Shown: positions 35,607-43,996 of the stretch, one piece after another
Numbering within the stretch: the first letter of the stretch is position 1
Layout: the number at the start of each line of letters is the position of its first letter
Source: Cellulomonas humilata
GTDB lineage: Bacteria > Actinomycetota > Actinomycetes > Actinomycetales > Cellulomonadaceae
NCBI RefSeq assembly: GCF_030814415.1
Contig: NZ_JAUSVB010000007.1
Span: forward strand, 111,079-175,078
Direction of reading: 5' to 3'
Length of the DNA: 64,000 nt
Notes under the pieces: model-generated
Told to the model about the DNA's origin: nothing
What the model saw: the letters and a program-made list of their open reading frames with translations, nothing else
Database searches by the model: none
Position numbers and translations under genes: made by a program

Positions 35607-36590
35607 TCAGCCCTTCAGGCGACGGATCTCCGCGGCGGCCTGCGGCACGACGGTGAACAGGTCACCGACGACGCCGAAGTCCGCGATCTCGAAGATCGGG
35701 GCGTCGGGGTCGGAGTTGATCGCGACGATCGTCCCGGACGCCTGCATCCCCCCGCGGTGGTGGACGGCTCCGGACACGCCGACGCCGACGTAGAGCCGCG
35801 GCGCGATGGTGACGCCCGTCTGGCCGATCTGGGCGTCGTGCCCGATCCAGCCCTCGTCGGTGGCGACGCGCGTGGCGCCCACGGCCGCGCCGAGCACGTC
35901 TGCCAGCTCCTCGACCACGGAGAAGTCCCCCTCGGTGCCACGACCACCGGCGACGACGATGCTGGCGCTGCCCAGGTCGGGACGACCGCTCGCGGGCCGC
36001 TCGGTGCGCTCGACCAGCGCGACGCGCCGCGCCTTGTCGCTCACGGTCACGGCGTGCTCGCCGACCTGCGCTGCCGGGGCGCCCTCGAGGACCGACGGCT
36101 GCACCGAGTTGGGCTTGAGCGCGACGATCGCCAGCGGAGCCGTCACCGCGCACGTCGTGTTCCACGTGCCGGCGAACACCGTCTTCGAGGCGACGTAGCG
36201 CCCGTCGACCTGCGCGAGACCGTCGGCGTCGGTCACGACGCCTGCCCCGGTGCTGATCGCGAGGCGCGCGGCGGCCTCCTTGTTCTCGAACGACGAGACC
36301 ACCAGCAGGAGCCCGGCCCCGGTGGCGTCGAGCAGCGACGCGAGCGCCTCCGCCAGGACCGCCGACAGGTGCGGGTCCGCGTCGACGACGACGCGGTGGA
36401 CGTGGGTGGCGCCGAGCGCGGCGAGCTCGGCGACGGCCTCGGGGGACGGCTCGACACCGTCCACGGCCCACGCGGCGTGCACGCCGGCGCCGCCGGACAG
36501 CTCGCGGGCGAGCGTGAGGAGCTCGCGCACGGGGGCGCGGACGGCTCCGTCCTCGGTGTGGTCGACGAGCACGAGCACGGGTGCGGTCAC
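35607..36590 (-). CDS. etfA: Electron transfer flavoprotein alpha subunit
   Basis: This 327-residue FAD-binding half of ETF accepts electrons from acyl-CoA and other dehydrogenases. The C-terminal FAD domain is recognisable at GGRGTEGDFSVVEELAD, then GWIGHDAQIGQTGVTIAPRL and a later GVSGAVHHRGGMQASGTIV. The start is GTG 36590, 25 bases after etfB. Partner dehydrogenases are not in the window. Two flavoproteins encoded at 42-45 kb are possible but unproven clients. Confidence 0.96.
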   Translation of the reverse strand: MTAPVLVLVDHTEDGAVRAPVRELLTLARELSGGAGVHAAWAVDGVEPSPEAVAELAALGATHVHRVVVDADPHLSAVLAEALASLLDATGAGLLLVVSSFENKEAAARLAISTGAGVVTDADGLAQVDGRYVASKTVFAGTWNTTCAVTAPLAIVALKPNSVQPSVLEGAPAAQVGEHAVTVSDKARRVALVERTERPASGRPDLGSASIVVAGGRGTEGDFSVVEELADVLGAAVGATRVATDEGWIGHDAQIGQTGVTIAPRLYVGVGVSGAVHHRGGMQASGTIVAINSDPDAPIFEIADFGVVGDLFTVVPQAAAEIRRLKG

Positions 36591-36615
36591 AGCGGCGATC
36601 CTTCGGTTCGGGACG

Positions 36616-37404
36616 TCAGACGAGCTGGTTGTCGACGAGGTACGCGGCGAGGCGGACGCCGGCGTCGCCGGTGTCCTGCACGAGCACGCGGTTGTCGCGG
36701 GGCGGCCGGGCAGCAGCCTCGAGCACCTCCGTGCGGGCACCGAGCAGCCCGACGCGCGAGGCGTCGACCCCCAGGTCCGCCAGCGTCAGGGTGGTGACGG
36801 GCTTCTTGCGGGCCGCCATGATGCCCTTGAAGTTGGGGTAGCGCGGCTCGTTGGCCTGGTCCGTGACGGACACCAGGGCCGGCAGCGTGGCCTCGAGCAC
36901 CTCGGACGCGTGGTCGAGGTTGCGCCGTACCCGCACGGTGGACCCGTCGACCGTCAGCTCGGCGGCGAGCGGCAGCGCCGGCAGGTCGAGCAGCTCCGCG
37001 AGGGCCGTCGGCAGCAGGGACGTCAGACCGTCCAGCCCGGCCATGCCCAGGATGACCAGGTCGACGTGCTCCTGGGCGTCCAGGTGGCGGATCGCGGCGG
37101 CGAGCACCCGCGCGGTGCCGACGACGTCCGAGCCGGCGACCGCGTCGTCGACCACGTGGACCGCGTCCTCGGCGCCCATCTGCAGGCCACGGCGGACGGC
37201 GTCGACGGCGTCGTCGGGGCCTACGGTCAGCGCCGTCACGGTCCCCTCACCTGCCTCGACGATGGCCAGCGCCGCCTCGAGGGCGTTCTCGTCCAGCTCG
37301 TTCAGGGTGCCGTCCCCGCCGTCGCGAACCACGCGACCGTCGGGGCCCAGGGCCCGCTCGGACTGGATGTCAGGGACATGCTTCACGCAGACGACGATCC
37401 TCAC
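36616..37404 (-). CDS. etfB: Electron transfer flavoprotein beta subunit
   Basis: This 262-residue beta subunit of ETF binds AMP and helps shape the FAD site. The start IVVCVKHVPD and the internal LNELDENALEAALAI and EPRYPNFKGIMAARKKP (the conserved recognition loop region) are diagnostic. The start GTG 37404 has a TAACGT box ending seven bases upstream, suggesting a leaderless transcript. It forms the etfB-etfA operon. Confidence 0.96.
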   Translation of the reverse strand: MRIVVCVKHVPDIQSERALGPDGRVVRDGGDGTLNELDENALEAALAIVEAGEGTVTALTVGPDDAVDAVRRGLQMGAEDAVHVVDDAVAGSDVVGTARVLAAAIRHLDAQEHVDLVILGMAGLDGLTSLLPTALAELLDLPALPLAAELTVDGSTVRVRRNLDHASEVLEATLPALVSVTDQANEPRYPNFKGIMAARKKPVTTLTLADLGVDASRVGLLGARTEVLEAAARPPRDNRVLVQDTGDAGVRLAAYLVDNQLV

Positions 37405-37411
37405 CCGCGGA

Positions 37412-37417
37412 ACGTTA
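37412..37417 (-). promoter_or_regulatory. -10-like box of etfBA
   Basis: TAACGT on the minus strand ends seven bases before the GTG start, matching the leaderless pattern at other genes in the window. Confidence 0.45.
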
Positions 37418-37501
37418 CCGCCCACCCCGGATCCGGTGAGCACACGGTCCAGGGGCGGAGACACCCGACACGTGTGGGCTTCTTCCCCCCACAATGTCCG
37501 G

Positions 37502-39688
37502 GTGACCCCGCCCTCCCCCCGCCGGCGAGCGCCACGCCTCGGTGTCCATGTCACCGACGCGGGCGTGGACGTCGCGGTCTACGCCGCCCACGCGACGGGT
37601 GTCGACCTGTGCCTGTTCGACGGAGCCGACGAGACCCGCATCCCCCTGCCCGCCGCGGGGCACGGTGTCTTCGGTGCCTCCGTGCCCGGTGTCCGCGCCG
37701 GCCAGCGGTACGGCTTCCGCGCGCACGGACCGTGGGAGCCCGCCGCCGGGCACCGCTACAACCCCGCCAAGCTGCTGGTCGACCCGTACGCCCGTGGGCT
37801 CGACGGCGACGTCGCGCACACGCCCGAGACGTACGGCCACCTCGTCGGCCCCGACCTGGCCGGCGACCCGTACGGTCCCGCGGACCCGCGCGACTCCGCC
37901 GGTCACGTCCCGTACTCGGTCGTCGTCGACACCCGCGACCTGCCGGGACCGGACCCGACCACCAACCGGCCCTGGACGCCGTGGTCCCGCACGGTCGTCT
38001 ACGAGGCCCACGTCCGCGGTCTGACCCAGCTGGACGACCGGATCCCCGAGGAGCTGCGCGGGACCTACGCCGGCCTCGCCCACCCCGCGGTCGTCGACCA
38101 CCTGCTCGGGCTGGGCGTCACCGCGATCGAGCTGCTCCCGGTGCACGCGTTCTCCTCCGAGCCGCACCTCGTCGAGAAGGGCCTCACCAACTACTGGGGC
38201 TACAGCACGCTCGGCTTCTTCGCCCCGCACGCGGCCTTCGCGACGGCGGCGGCCCAGGCGGCCGGTCCCGCCGCCGTCCTCGCCGAGCTGCGCGGCGCGG
38301 TCCACGCACTGCACGAGGCCGGCCTCGAGGTGCTGCTCGACGTCGTCTACAACCACACCTGCGAGGGCGGGCTGCCCGGCCAGCACCTGTCCTGGCGCGG
38401 CCTGGACAACGCCACCTACTACGCGCAGGACGGCGGGGCGCCCGCGGCGCTCGCGGACGTCACGGGCACCGGGAACACGCTCGACTTCCGGCGGGCCGAG
38501 GTCGTCCGGATGGCCCTCGACTCGCTGCGCTACTGGGCGGACGTCGTGGGCGTCGACGGCTTCCGCTTCGACCTCGCGGTGACCCTCGGCCGCGACCCGG
38601 GCGGCTTCTCGCCCGACCACCCCGCGCTCGTCGCGATGGCGATCGACCCGGCGCTGCACGGACTCAAGCTCGTCGCCGAGCCGTGGGACGTCGGCCCCGG
38701 CGGCTGGCGGACCGGGCAGTTCCCGGTGCCGTTCGCCGAGTGGAACGACCGCTTCCGCAACGCCGCCCGCTCGTTCTGGCTGGCCGACCCCGGCCGCGCC
38801 GCCCACGGCCTGCCCGGCCACCGCGTCCGCGACCTGGCCACCCGCCTGGCGGGCTCCGTGGACCTGTTCGGCCACAGCGACCCGCCGCTCGTCCGGGGGC
38901 CCAGCGCGTCGGTCAACTACATCACCGCCCACGACGGCTTCACGCTCGCGGACCTGGTGGCCTACGACCACAAGCACAACGCTGCCAACGGGGAGCAGAA
39001 CCGCGACGGCAGCGACGACAACCGCTCCTGGAACCACGGCATCGAGGGGCACGTCGGGCCCGACTCCCCCGCGGTCGACATCGTGCCCCTGCGCCGCCGC
39101 TCGATCCGCAACCTGTTCGCCACCCTCGTGCTCGCTGCGGGGACGCCGATGATCACGGCCGGCGACGAGATGGGCCGCACCCAGTACGGGAACAACAACG
39201 CGTACTGCCAGGACAACGAGCTCTCGTGGGTGCGCTGGGACGTGACCCCGTGGCGCGCGGACCTGCTCGCGACCGCCCGCTGGCTCCTTCTGCTGCGGCG
39301 CGAGCACCCCGCGCTGCGCTCGGAGCGGTTCTACTCGGGCCGCCCGTACGTGCCGGGCCGCCGGCCGGACCTCGCCTGGTTCGACGCGCTCGGCGTCGCG
39401 TTCGACCACGACCGCTGGCACGACCCGGCGATCCGCACGCTGCAGATGGTGCGGACCGCCCCGCCGCCCGAGAAGGACACGGTGCTGCTGGTCATCAACG
39501 GCTCGCTCGACGCCGTGCACCTGATCCTGGCCGACGACCACGGCGGCCGGTGGCGCCTGGCGTGGGACTCCGTCTGGGAGAGCCCGGCCGAGGAGCGCGC
39601 CGCGGCGATCGAGGGCAGCCTGCACGCCGAGCCCGGTGAGGCCACCGTCGTGGAGGCGCTGAGCATGCGGGTGTACGTCCTGGACTAG
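37502..39688 (+). CDS. glgX: Glycogen debranching enzyme GlgX
   Basis: This 728-residue GH13 enzyme cleaves alpha-1,6 branches in glycogen limit dextrins. An N-terminal CBM48-like domain (about 10-130) precedes the barrel. The catalytic nucleophile is D357 in DGFRFDLAVTL and the acid/base is E393 in LVAEPWD. The third carboxylate is in the YITAHDGFTLADLV segment. SWNHGIEG and RNLFATLVLAAGTPMITAGDE are typical of the GlgX/TreX group. Length is normal. I start at GTG 37502; no good ribosome-binding site precedes it. It belongs functionally with glgE, treS, pep2 and glgB further right. Confidence 0.96.
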   Translation: MTPPSPRRRAPRLGVHVTDAGVDVAVYAAHATGVDLCLFDGADETRIPLPAAGHGVFGASVPGVRAGQRYGFRAHGPWEPAAGHRYNPAKLLVDPYARGLDGDVAHTPETYGHLVGPDLAGDPYGPADPRDSAGHVPYSVVVDTRDLPGPDPTTNRPWTPWSRTVVYEAHVRGLTQLDDRIPEELRGTYAGLAHPAVVDHLLGLGVTAIELLPVHAFSSEPHLVEKGLTNYWGYSTLGFFAPHAAFATAAAQAAGPAAVLAELRGAVHALHEAGLEVLLDVVYNHTCEGGLPGQHLSWRGLDNATYYAQDGGAPAALADVTGTGNTLDFRRAEVVRMALDSLRYWADVVGVDGFRFDLAVTLGRDPGGFSPDHPALVAMAIDPALHGLKLVAEPWDVGPGGWRTGQFPVPFAEWNDRFRNAARSFWLADPGRAAHGLPGHRVRDLATRLAGSVDLFGHSDPPLVRGPSASVNYITAHDGFTLADLVAYDHKHNAANGEQNRDGSDDNRSWNHGIEGHVGPDSPAVDIVPLRRRSIRNLFATLVLAAGTPMITAGDEMGRTQYGNNNAYCQDNELSWVRWDVTPWRADLLATARWLLLLRREHPALRSERFYSGRPYVPGRRPDLAWFDALGVAFDHDRWHDPAIRTLQMVRTAPPPEKDTVLLVINGSLDAVHLILADDHGGRWRLAWDSVWESPAEERAAAIEGSLHAEPGEATVVEALSMRVYVLD

Positions 39689-40098
39689 CCCTGCCGGGCG
39701 GGGCGGACCATCGCTGTGGTGTCGGGTTCCGCGAACCCGAACTCCCGGTACAGGCCGTGGGCGTCGCCGGTGAAGAGCATCCAGCGGAAGTCGGCGCCGG
39801 GTCCGTCGTCGATCATCGTCGCGACGATCCTGCGGCCCAGGCCGACGCCGCGGTGCTCCGGGACGACGAACACGTCCGCCAGGTACGCGAAGCCGACGCC
39901 GTCCGACACCGCCCGGGCGAACCCGACCAGGGCCCCGGAGTCCTCGTCGTAGGCGCCGACCACGCGCCAGGCGCCGTCGATCTGCTACTCGACGTCCGCC
40001 CGGCTGCGCCACCGGCCCCAGTAGGCCGCCGTCGAGAGGAACTGCCAGACGACGTCGCGGTCCAGACGCTCGGTCGCGTCGCTCAGCACGTAGGTCAC
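39685..40098 (-). pseudogene. GNAT-family acetyltransferase interrupted by an amber codon
   Basis: In one continuous frame from GTG 40098, the protein reads TYVLSDATERLDRDVVWQF, then WRSRADVE, then TAG at 39987-39985, then QIDGAWRVVGAYDEDSG. The acetyl-CoA loop VPEHRGVGLGRRIVA and a C-terminal end TGDAHGLYREFGF follow. Both halves belong together, matching small GNAT enzymes of about 135 residues, so a single-base change has introduced a stop at codon 38. There is no frameshift. Restart from GTG 39963 would lack the first strands of the fold. It could be a recent loss, a sequencing error or, less likely, readthrough. Confidence 0.85.
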
Positions 40099-40178
40099 GT
40101 GACGGATCGTAGGGTCGGGGAGGTGGACGCCGTCGGCGGCTGGGCGGTCGGAGTACGTTCGTGCCGAGGGCGGTGACG

Positions 40179-42299
40179 ATGGTGCGCGCGCGGTTGCCGG
40201 ATCGTGAGGGCGACGTCAGCAGCGGCGGCGTCGCGATCCACTACGAGGTGCACGGGTCGGGGTCGCCGACCGTCCTGCTGGTGCCGCCGGCGCCGATCAC
40301 GCACGCCCAGATCTGGAAGACGCTGCTGCCGCACCTCGCGCGACACAACCGCGTGGTGACCTTCGACGGCCGCGGCAACGGCCGATCGGGCCGACCCACC
40401 GCGATCGAGGACCACACCCGCGCCGCGAACGTGGCCGACATCGTCGCCGTGCTCGACGCGACCGGGACCCAGCAAGCCGTGGTGGTCACGCTCTGCGACG
40501 CCGCGTGGTGGGCGCTCGACCTGATCGCCGTGCACCCCGAGCGCGTGGTCGGGTTCGTGGCTCTCGAGCCCGGGATACCGCACCTCGGCGGGCCGCAGGC
40601 CCACTGGGCGGCGGCCGTCGAGACGTGGGGCGAGCACCTCGAGGACCCGCAGGGCTGGCAGCTGTTCAACCGGCACGCCATCACGACGTCGCACCGCCGG
40701 TGGGTCGAGTTCTTCTTCGATGCCCAGCTCGTCGAGCCGCACTCGACCAAGCAGCTGGAGGACGCGGTCGGCTGGGCGCTCGAGTCGACGGGGCAGATCC
40801 TCGCGGCGAGCGAGGAGGGCCATGACCTCGACATGCCGACGAGGGAGGAGATCGTCGCGCGGTGCCGCGGGATCGGGGTGCCGACGCTCGTCGTGCACGG
40901 TGACCAGGACGTGTGCCAGAACGTCGACAAGGGCCGGGAGCTGGCGGAGCTGACCGGTGGCGAGCTGCTCGTCATCGAGGGCGGCGGCCACCTCGCGCTC
41001 GTCCGGGACCCCGTGCGCGTCAACCGGGCGGTCGGCGACTTCGTCGACCGCCTCAGCCGACGACCCGCGCCGCACCGCTGGACGCGGGCGCGGAGCAGGG
41101 CGCCCAGGGCCTTGTACGTGTCGTCGCCGATCGGGCTCGGGCACGCCCGCCGCGACCTCGCGATCGCCGGCGAGCTGCGCCGGCTGCGACCCGAGGTCGA
41201 GATCGACTGGCTCGCGCAGAACCCGGTGACTGCGGTCCTGGAGGCCGCGGGCGAGACCGTCCACCCGGCGAGCCCGTGGCTCGCGTCGGAGTCCGGCCAC
41301 CTCGCGTCGGAGGCCGACGGGCACGACCTGCACTGCTTCCAGGCGCTGCGCCGGATGGACGAGATCCTCGTCGCGAACTTCATGGTCTTCCAGGAGGTCG
41401 TCGAGTCCGGGCTGTACGACGTCGTCGTCGGCGACGAGGCCTGGGACGTCGACCACTTCTGGCACGAGAACCCCGAGCTCAAGCGTGGTGCGCACGTCTG
41501 GTTCACCGACTTCGTGGGGTTCCTGCCGATGCCGGACGGCGGGGAGCGCGAGGCGGCACTGACGGCGGACTACAACGCCGAGATGGTCGAGCACGTCGCC
41601 CGGTTCCCCCGGGTCCGCGACCGGTCGGTCTTCGTCGGCAACCCGGAGGACCTCGTCCCCGACGCGCTGGGCCCGGGCCTCCCGACGATCCCGGACTGGA
41701 CCCGGTCGCACTTCGACTTCTGCGGGTACGTCACCGGTGACACGCCTCCGACCGACGAGCAGCGTGCCGAGTGGCGGGGCCGGCTCGGCTACCGCGAGGA
41801 CGAGCAGGTCTGCGTGGTCACCGTGGGCGGCTCGGGCGTCGGGCGTGCCCTGCTCGACCTCGCCGTCGCCGCGTACCCGCACGTGGCCCGGGCGGTGCCG
41901 GGCTTCCGGATGATCGCCGTGGCCGGGCCGCGCATCGACCTCCGCGGCTTCCCGCCGCACCCTGGGCTGGAGGTGCGCGGGTTCGTGCCGGACCTCTACC
42001 GCCACCTCGCGGTGTGCGACCTGGCGGTCGTGCAGGGCGGGCTCGCGACCACCATGGAGCTCGCGGCGGCACAGCGGCCGTTCCTCTACTTCCCCCTCCT
42101 GCACCACTTCGAGCAGTCCTTCCACGTGCGGCACCGGCTCGAGCGGTACCGCGCGGGGACGTGCATGGACTTCGCGACGACCGACCCCGAGAGCCTGGCC
42201 GACGCGATGGTCCGCGCGCTGAGCACGCCGGTGCGCAGCCGCCCTGTCGAGACGGACGGCGCCGCCCGCGCGGCGAGGCTCGTGGCGGACCTCCTGTGA
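40179..42299 (+). CDS. Alpha/beta-hydrolase:glycosyltransferase (GT-B-like) fusion protein
   Basis: This 706-residue protein has two domains. Residues 1-295 form an alpha/beta hydrolase starting RLPDREGDVSSGGVAIHYEV, with FDGRGNGRSGRP as the oxyanion loop. The nucleophile elbow reads TLCDAA with C106, where relatives have GLSLG, while D244 (HGDQDV) and H271 (GGGHLAL) are in place. Residues 310-706 resemble a GT-B glycosyltransferase: RALYVSSPIGLGHARRDLAI at the start, VCVVTVGGSGVGRALL, and a donor-site-like CDLAVVQGGLATTMELAA. The start ATG 40179 follows a GAGGG site; GTG 40161 is an alternative. The substrates of both domains are unknown. Confidence 0.82.
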   Translation: MVRARLPDREGDVSSGGVAIHYEVHGSGSPTVLLVPPAPITHAQIWKTLLPHLARHNRVVTFDGRGNGRSGRPTAIEDHTRAANVADIVAVLDATGTQQAVVVTLCDAAWWALDLIAVHPERVVGFVALEPGIPHLGGPQAHWAAAVETWGEHLEDPQGWQLFNRHAITTSHRRWVEFFFDAQLVEPHSTKQLEDAVGWALESTGQILAASEEGHDLDMPTREEIVARCRGIGVPTLVVHGDQDVCQNVDKGRELAELTGGELLVIEGGGHLALVRDPVRVNRAVGDFVDRLSRRPAPHRWTRARSRAPRALYVSSPIGLGHARRDLAIAGELRRLRPEVEIDWLAQNPVTAVLEAAGETVHPASPWLASESGHLASEADGHDLHCFQALRRMDEILVANFMVFQEVVESGLYDVVVGDEAWDVDHFWHENPELKRGAHVWFTDFVGFLPMPDGGEREAALTADYNAEMVEHVARFPRVRDRSVFVGNPEDLVPDALGPGLPTIPDWTRSHFDFCGYVTGDTPPTDEQRAEWRGRLGYREDEQVCVVTVGGSGVGRALLDLAVAAYPHVARAVPGFRMIAVAGPRIDLRGFPPHPGLEVRGFVPDLYRHLAVCDLAVVQGGLATTMELAAAQRPFLYFPLLHHFEQSFHVRHRLERYRAGTCMDFATTDPESLADAMVRALSTPVRSRPVETDGAARAARLVADLL

Positions 42300-42302
42300 C
42301 GA

Positions 42303-42320
42303 GCTGGACGCCCGTCCAGC
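42303..42320. promoter_or_regulatory. Palindromic operator upstream of the FAD dehydrogenase gene
   Basis: GCTGGACG-CC-CGTCCAGC has perfect 8-base arms. It lies 29 bases before ATG 42350 and covers the expected -35 position of the TACGGT box at 42337-42342. CTGGACG/CGTCCAG-type repeats are typical actinobacterial TetR operators. No matching tetR is adjacent. Confidence 0.5.
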
Positions 42321-42349
42321 CAGGGTGCTGACCCAGTACGGTACGAGTC

Positions 42350-43996
42350 ATGACGCACTCCGATGTCGTGGTCGTCGGCGCGGGCCTCGCCGGGCTCGTC
42401 GCCACCACCGAGCTGCTCGCCGCCGGTCGCCGGGTCACCCTGCTCGACGCCGAGCCCGCCGCGAGCCTGGGCGGTCAGGCGTTCTGGTCGTTCGGTGGGC
42501 TGTTCCTCGTCGACTCCCCCGAGCAGCGCCGCCTCGGGGTGAAGGACTCCGCGGAGCTCGCGCTCGCCGACTGGTTCGGCTCCGCCGACTTCGCCGACGA
42601 CGGCTCGGACCGCTGGGGCCGTGCGTGGGCGGAGGGCTTCGTCGAGTTCGCCGCGGGCGACCTGCGGTCGTGGCTGTACGCCCAGGGCGTGCGCTGGTTC
42701 CCGCTGGTCCAGTGGGCCGAGCGCGGCGGCTACCTGGCCGACGGGCACGGCAACTCCGTGCCGCGGTTCCACGTCACGTGGGGCACCGGGCCGGGCATCC
42801 TCGAGCCGTTCGTCCGCGCCCTGCTCGACGGCCGCCGCGAGGGCCTGGTCGACGTGCGGTTCCGCCACCGGGTGACCGGCCTGGTGACCACCGACGGCCG
42901 TGTCACCGGCGTCCGGGGCGACGTGCTGGTCCCGGACAGCGCCGAGCGCGCGGTGCCCAGCTCACGCTCCGTGCAGGAGCCGTTCGAGCTGTCCGCGAGC
43001 GCGGTCGTCATCGCCACGGGCGGGATCGGCGCCAACCACGACCTGGTCCGCTCGACGTGGCCGGCGTCCGCGGGCCGGCTCCCGGCGAGGATGCTGTCGG
43101 GCGTGCCCGACCACGTCGACGGCTCCGGGATCGCCGCCGCGAAGGCGTCCGGCGCCGCCGTCGTGCACGAGGACCGCATGTGGCACTACCCCGAGGGCAT
43201 CACCAACCACTCTCCGGTGTGGTCGCAGCACGGCATCCGCATCCTCGCCGGGCCGAGCAGCCTGTGGCTCGACGCCGACGGGCATCGGCTGCCCGCGCCG
43301 CTGTTCCCCGGCTTCGACTCCCTCGGCTCGCTGACGCACATCACCGAGCGTGGCGACGACCACTCGTGGTTCGTGCTCGACAAGACGATCCTCGGGTCGG
43401 AGTTCGCGCTGTCCGGCTCGGAGCAGAACCCGGACCTGACCGGCAAGGACATGAAGCTGCTGCTGGAGCGCGTGAAGCCGGGTGCGGTCGGCCCGGTCGA
43501 GGCGTTCGCGGAGAAGTCCGACGAGTTCCTGTGGGCGGACACCCCCGCAGATCTGGCCGCCAAGATGAACGCGCTGTCCGGCTCCGACCGGATCGACGCC
43601 GCTGCCCTGGAGCGCACGATCGTCGCGCGGGACCGGCAGGTGGAGACCGGCCTGGGCAAGGACCCGCAGGTCGTCGCGACGGCGATGGCGCGGCGCTACA
43701 TCGTCGACAAGCTCATCCGCGTGGCCAAGCCGCACCGGCTCCTCGACCCCGAGCACGGACCCCTGCTCGCCGTCCGGCTCTCCGTGCTGACCCGCAAGAC
43801 GCTCGGTGGCCTGCACACCGACCTCGAGGGCCGTGTCCTGCGCCCTGACGGCGAGGTCCTGCCCGGCCTGTGGGCCGTCGGCGAGGCGTCCGGGTTCGGC
43901 GGCGGCGGCGTGCACGGCCACCGCGCGCTCGAGGGGACGTTCCTGGGCGGCTGCCTGTTCACGGGCCGGACGGTGGGCAGGGCGCTGGGCACCTAG
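42350..43996 (+). CDS. FAD-binding dehydrogenase (COG3573/KstD-like flavoprotein)
   Basis: This 548-residue flavoprotein belongs to the fumarate-reductase/3-ketosteroid-dehydrogenase superfamily. It begins with a dinucleotide-binding VVVVGAGLAGLVATTELLAA and closes with GEASGFGGGGVHGHRALEG, where the FAD isoalloxazine is held. The length and sequence style fit the predicted-oxidoreductase group COG3573 of unknown substrate. ATG 42350 lies seven bases after a TACGGT box, so the transcript may be leaderless, and a palindrome just upstream suggests repression. It is convergent with another flavoprotein gene, with shared CTAG stops. Confidence 0.88.
   Translation: MTHSDVVVVGAGLAGLVATTELLAAGRRVTLLDAEPAASLGGQAFWSFGGLFLVDSPEQRRLGVKDSAELALADWFGSADFADDGSDRWGRAWAEGFVEFAAGDLRSWLYAQGVRWFPLVQWAERGGYLADGHGNSVPRFHVTWGTGPGILEPFVRALLDGRREGLVDVRFRHRVTGLVTTDGRVTGVRGDVLVPDSAERAVPSSRSVQEPFELSASAVVIATGGIGANHDLVRSTWPASAGRLPARMLSGVPDHVDGSGIAAAKASGAAVVHEDRMWHYPEGITNHSPVWSQHGIRILAGPSSLWLDADGHRLPAPLFPGFDSLGSLTHITERGDDHSWFVLDKTILGSEFALSGSEQNPDLTGKDMKLLLERVKPGAVGPVEAFAEKSDEFLWADTPADLAAKMNALSGSDRIDAAALERTIVARDRQVETGLGKDPQVVATAMARRYIVDKLIRVAKPHRLLDPEHGPLLAVRLSVLTRKTLGGLHTDLEGRVLRPDGEVLPGLWAVGEASGFGGGGVHGHRALEGTFLGGCLFTGRTVGRALGT

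Noticed and set aside
37468..37475. ACACGTGT palindrome between etfB and glgX
   Set aside because: It is eight bases only, with flanking symmetry broken by a G-G pair. It is too short to call an operator without other copies.
39685..39963. Short intact GNAT gene starting at GTG 39963
   Set aside because: The 60 residues before it continue the same fold in frame after a single TAG, and no ribosome-binding site precedes 39963. A broken longer gene is the better reading.
37415..40012. Long open frame on the minus strand opposite glgX
   Set aside because: Same artefact. The plus strand has catalytic GH13 motifs in the expected order.
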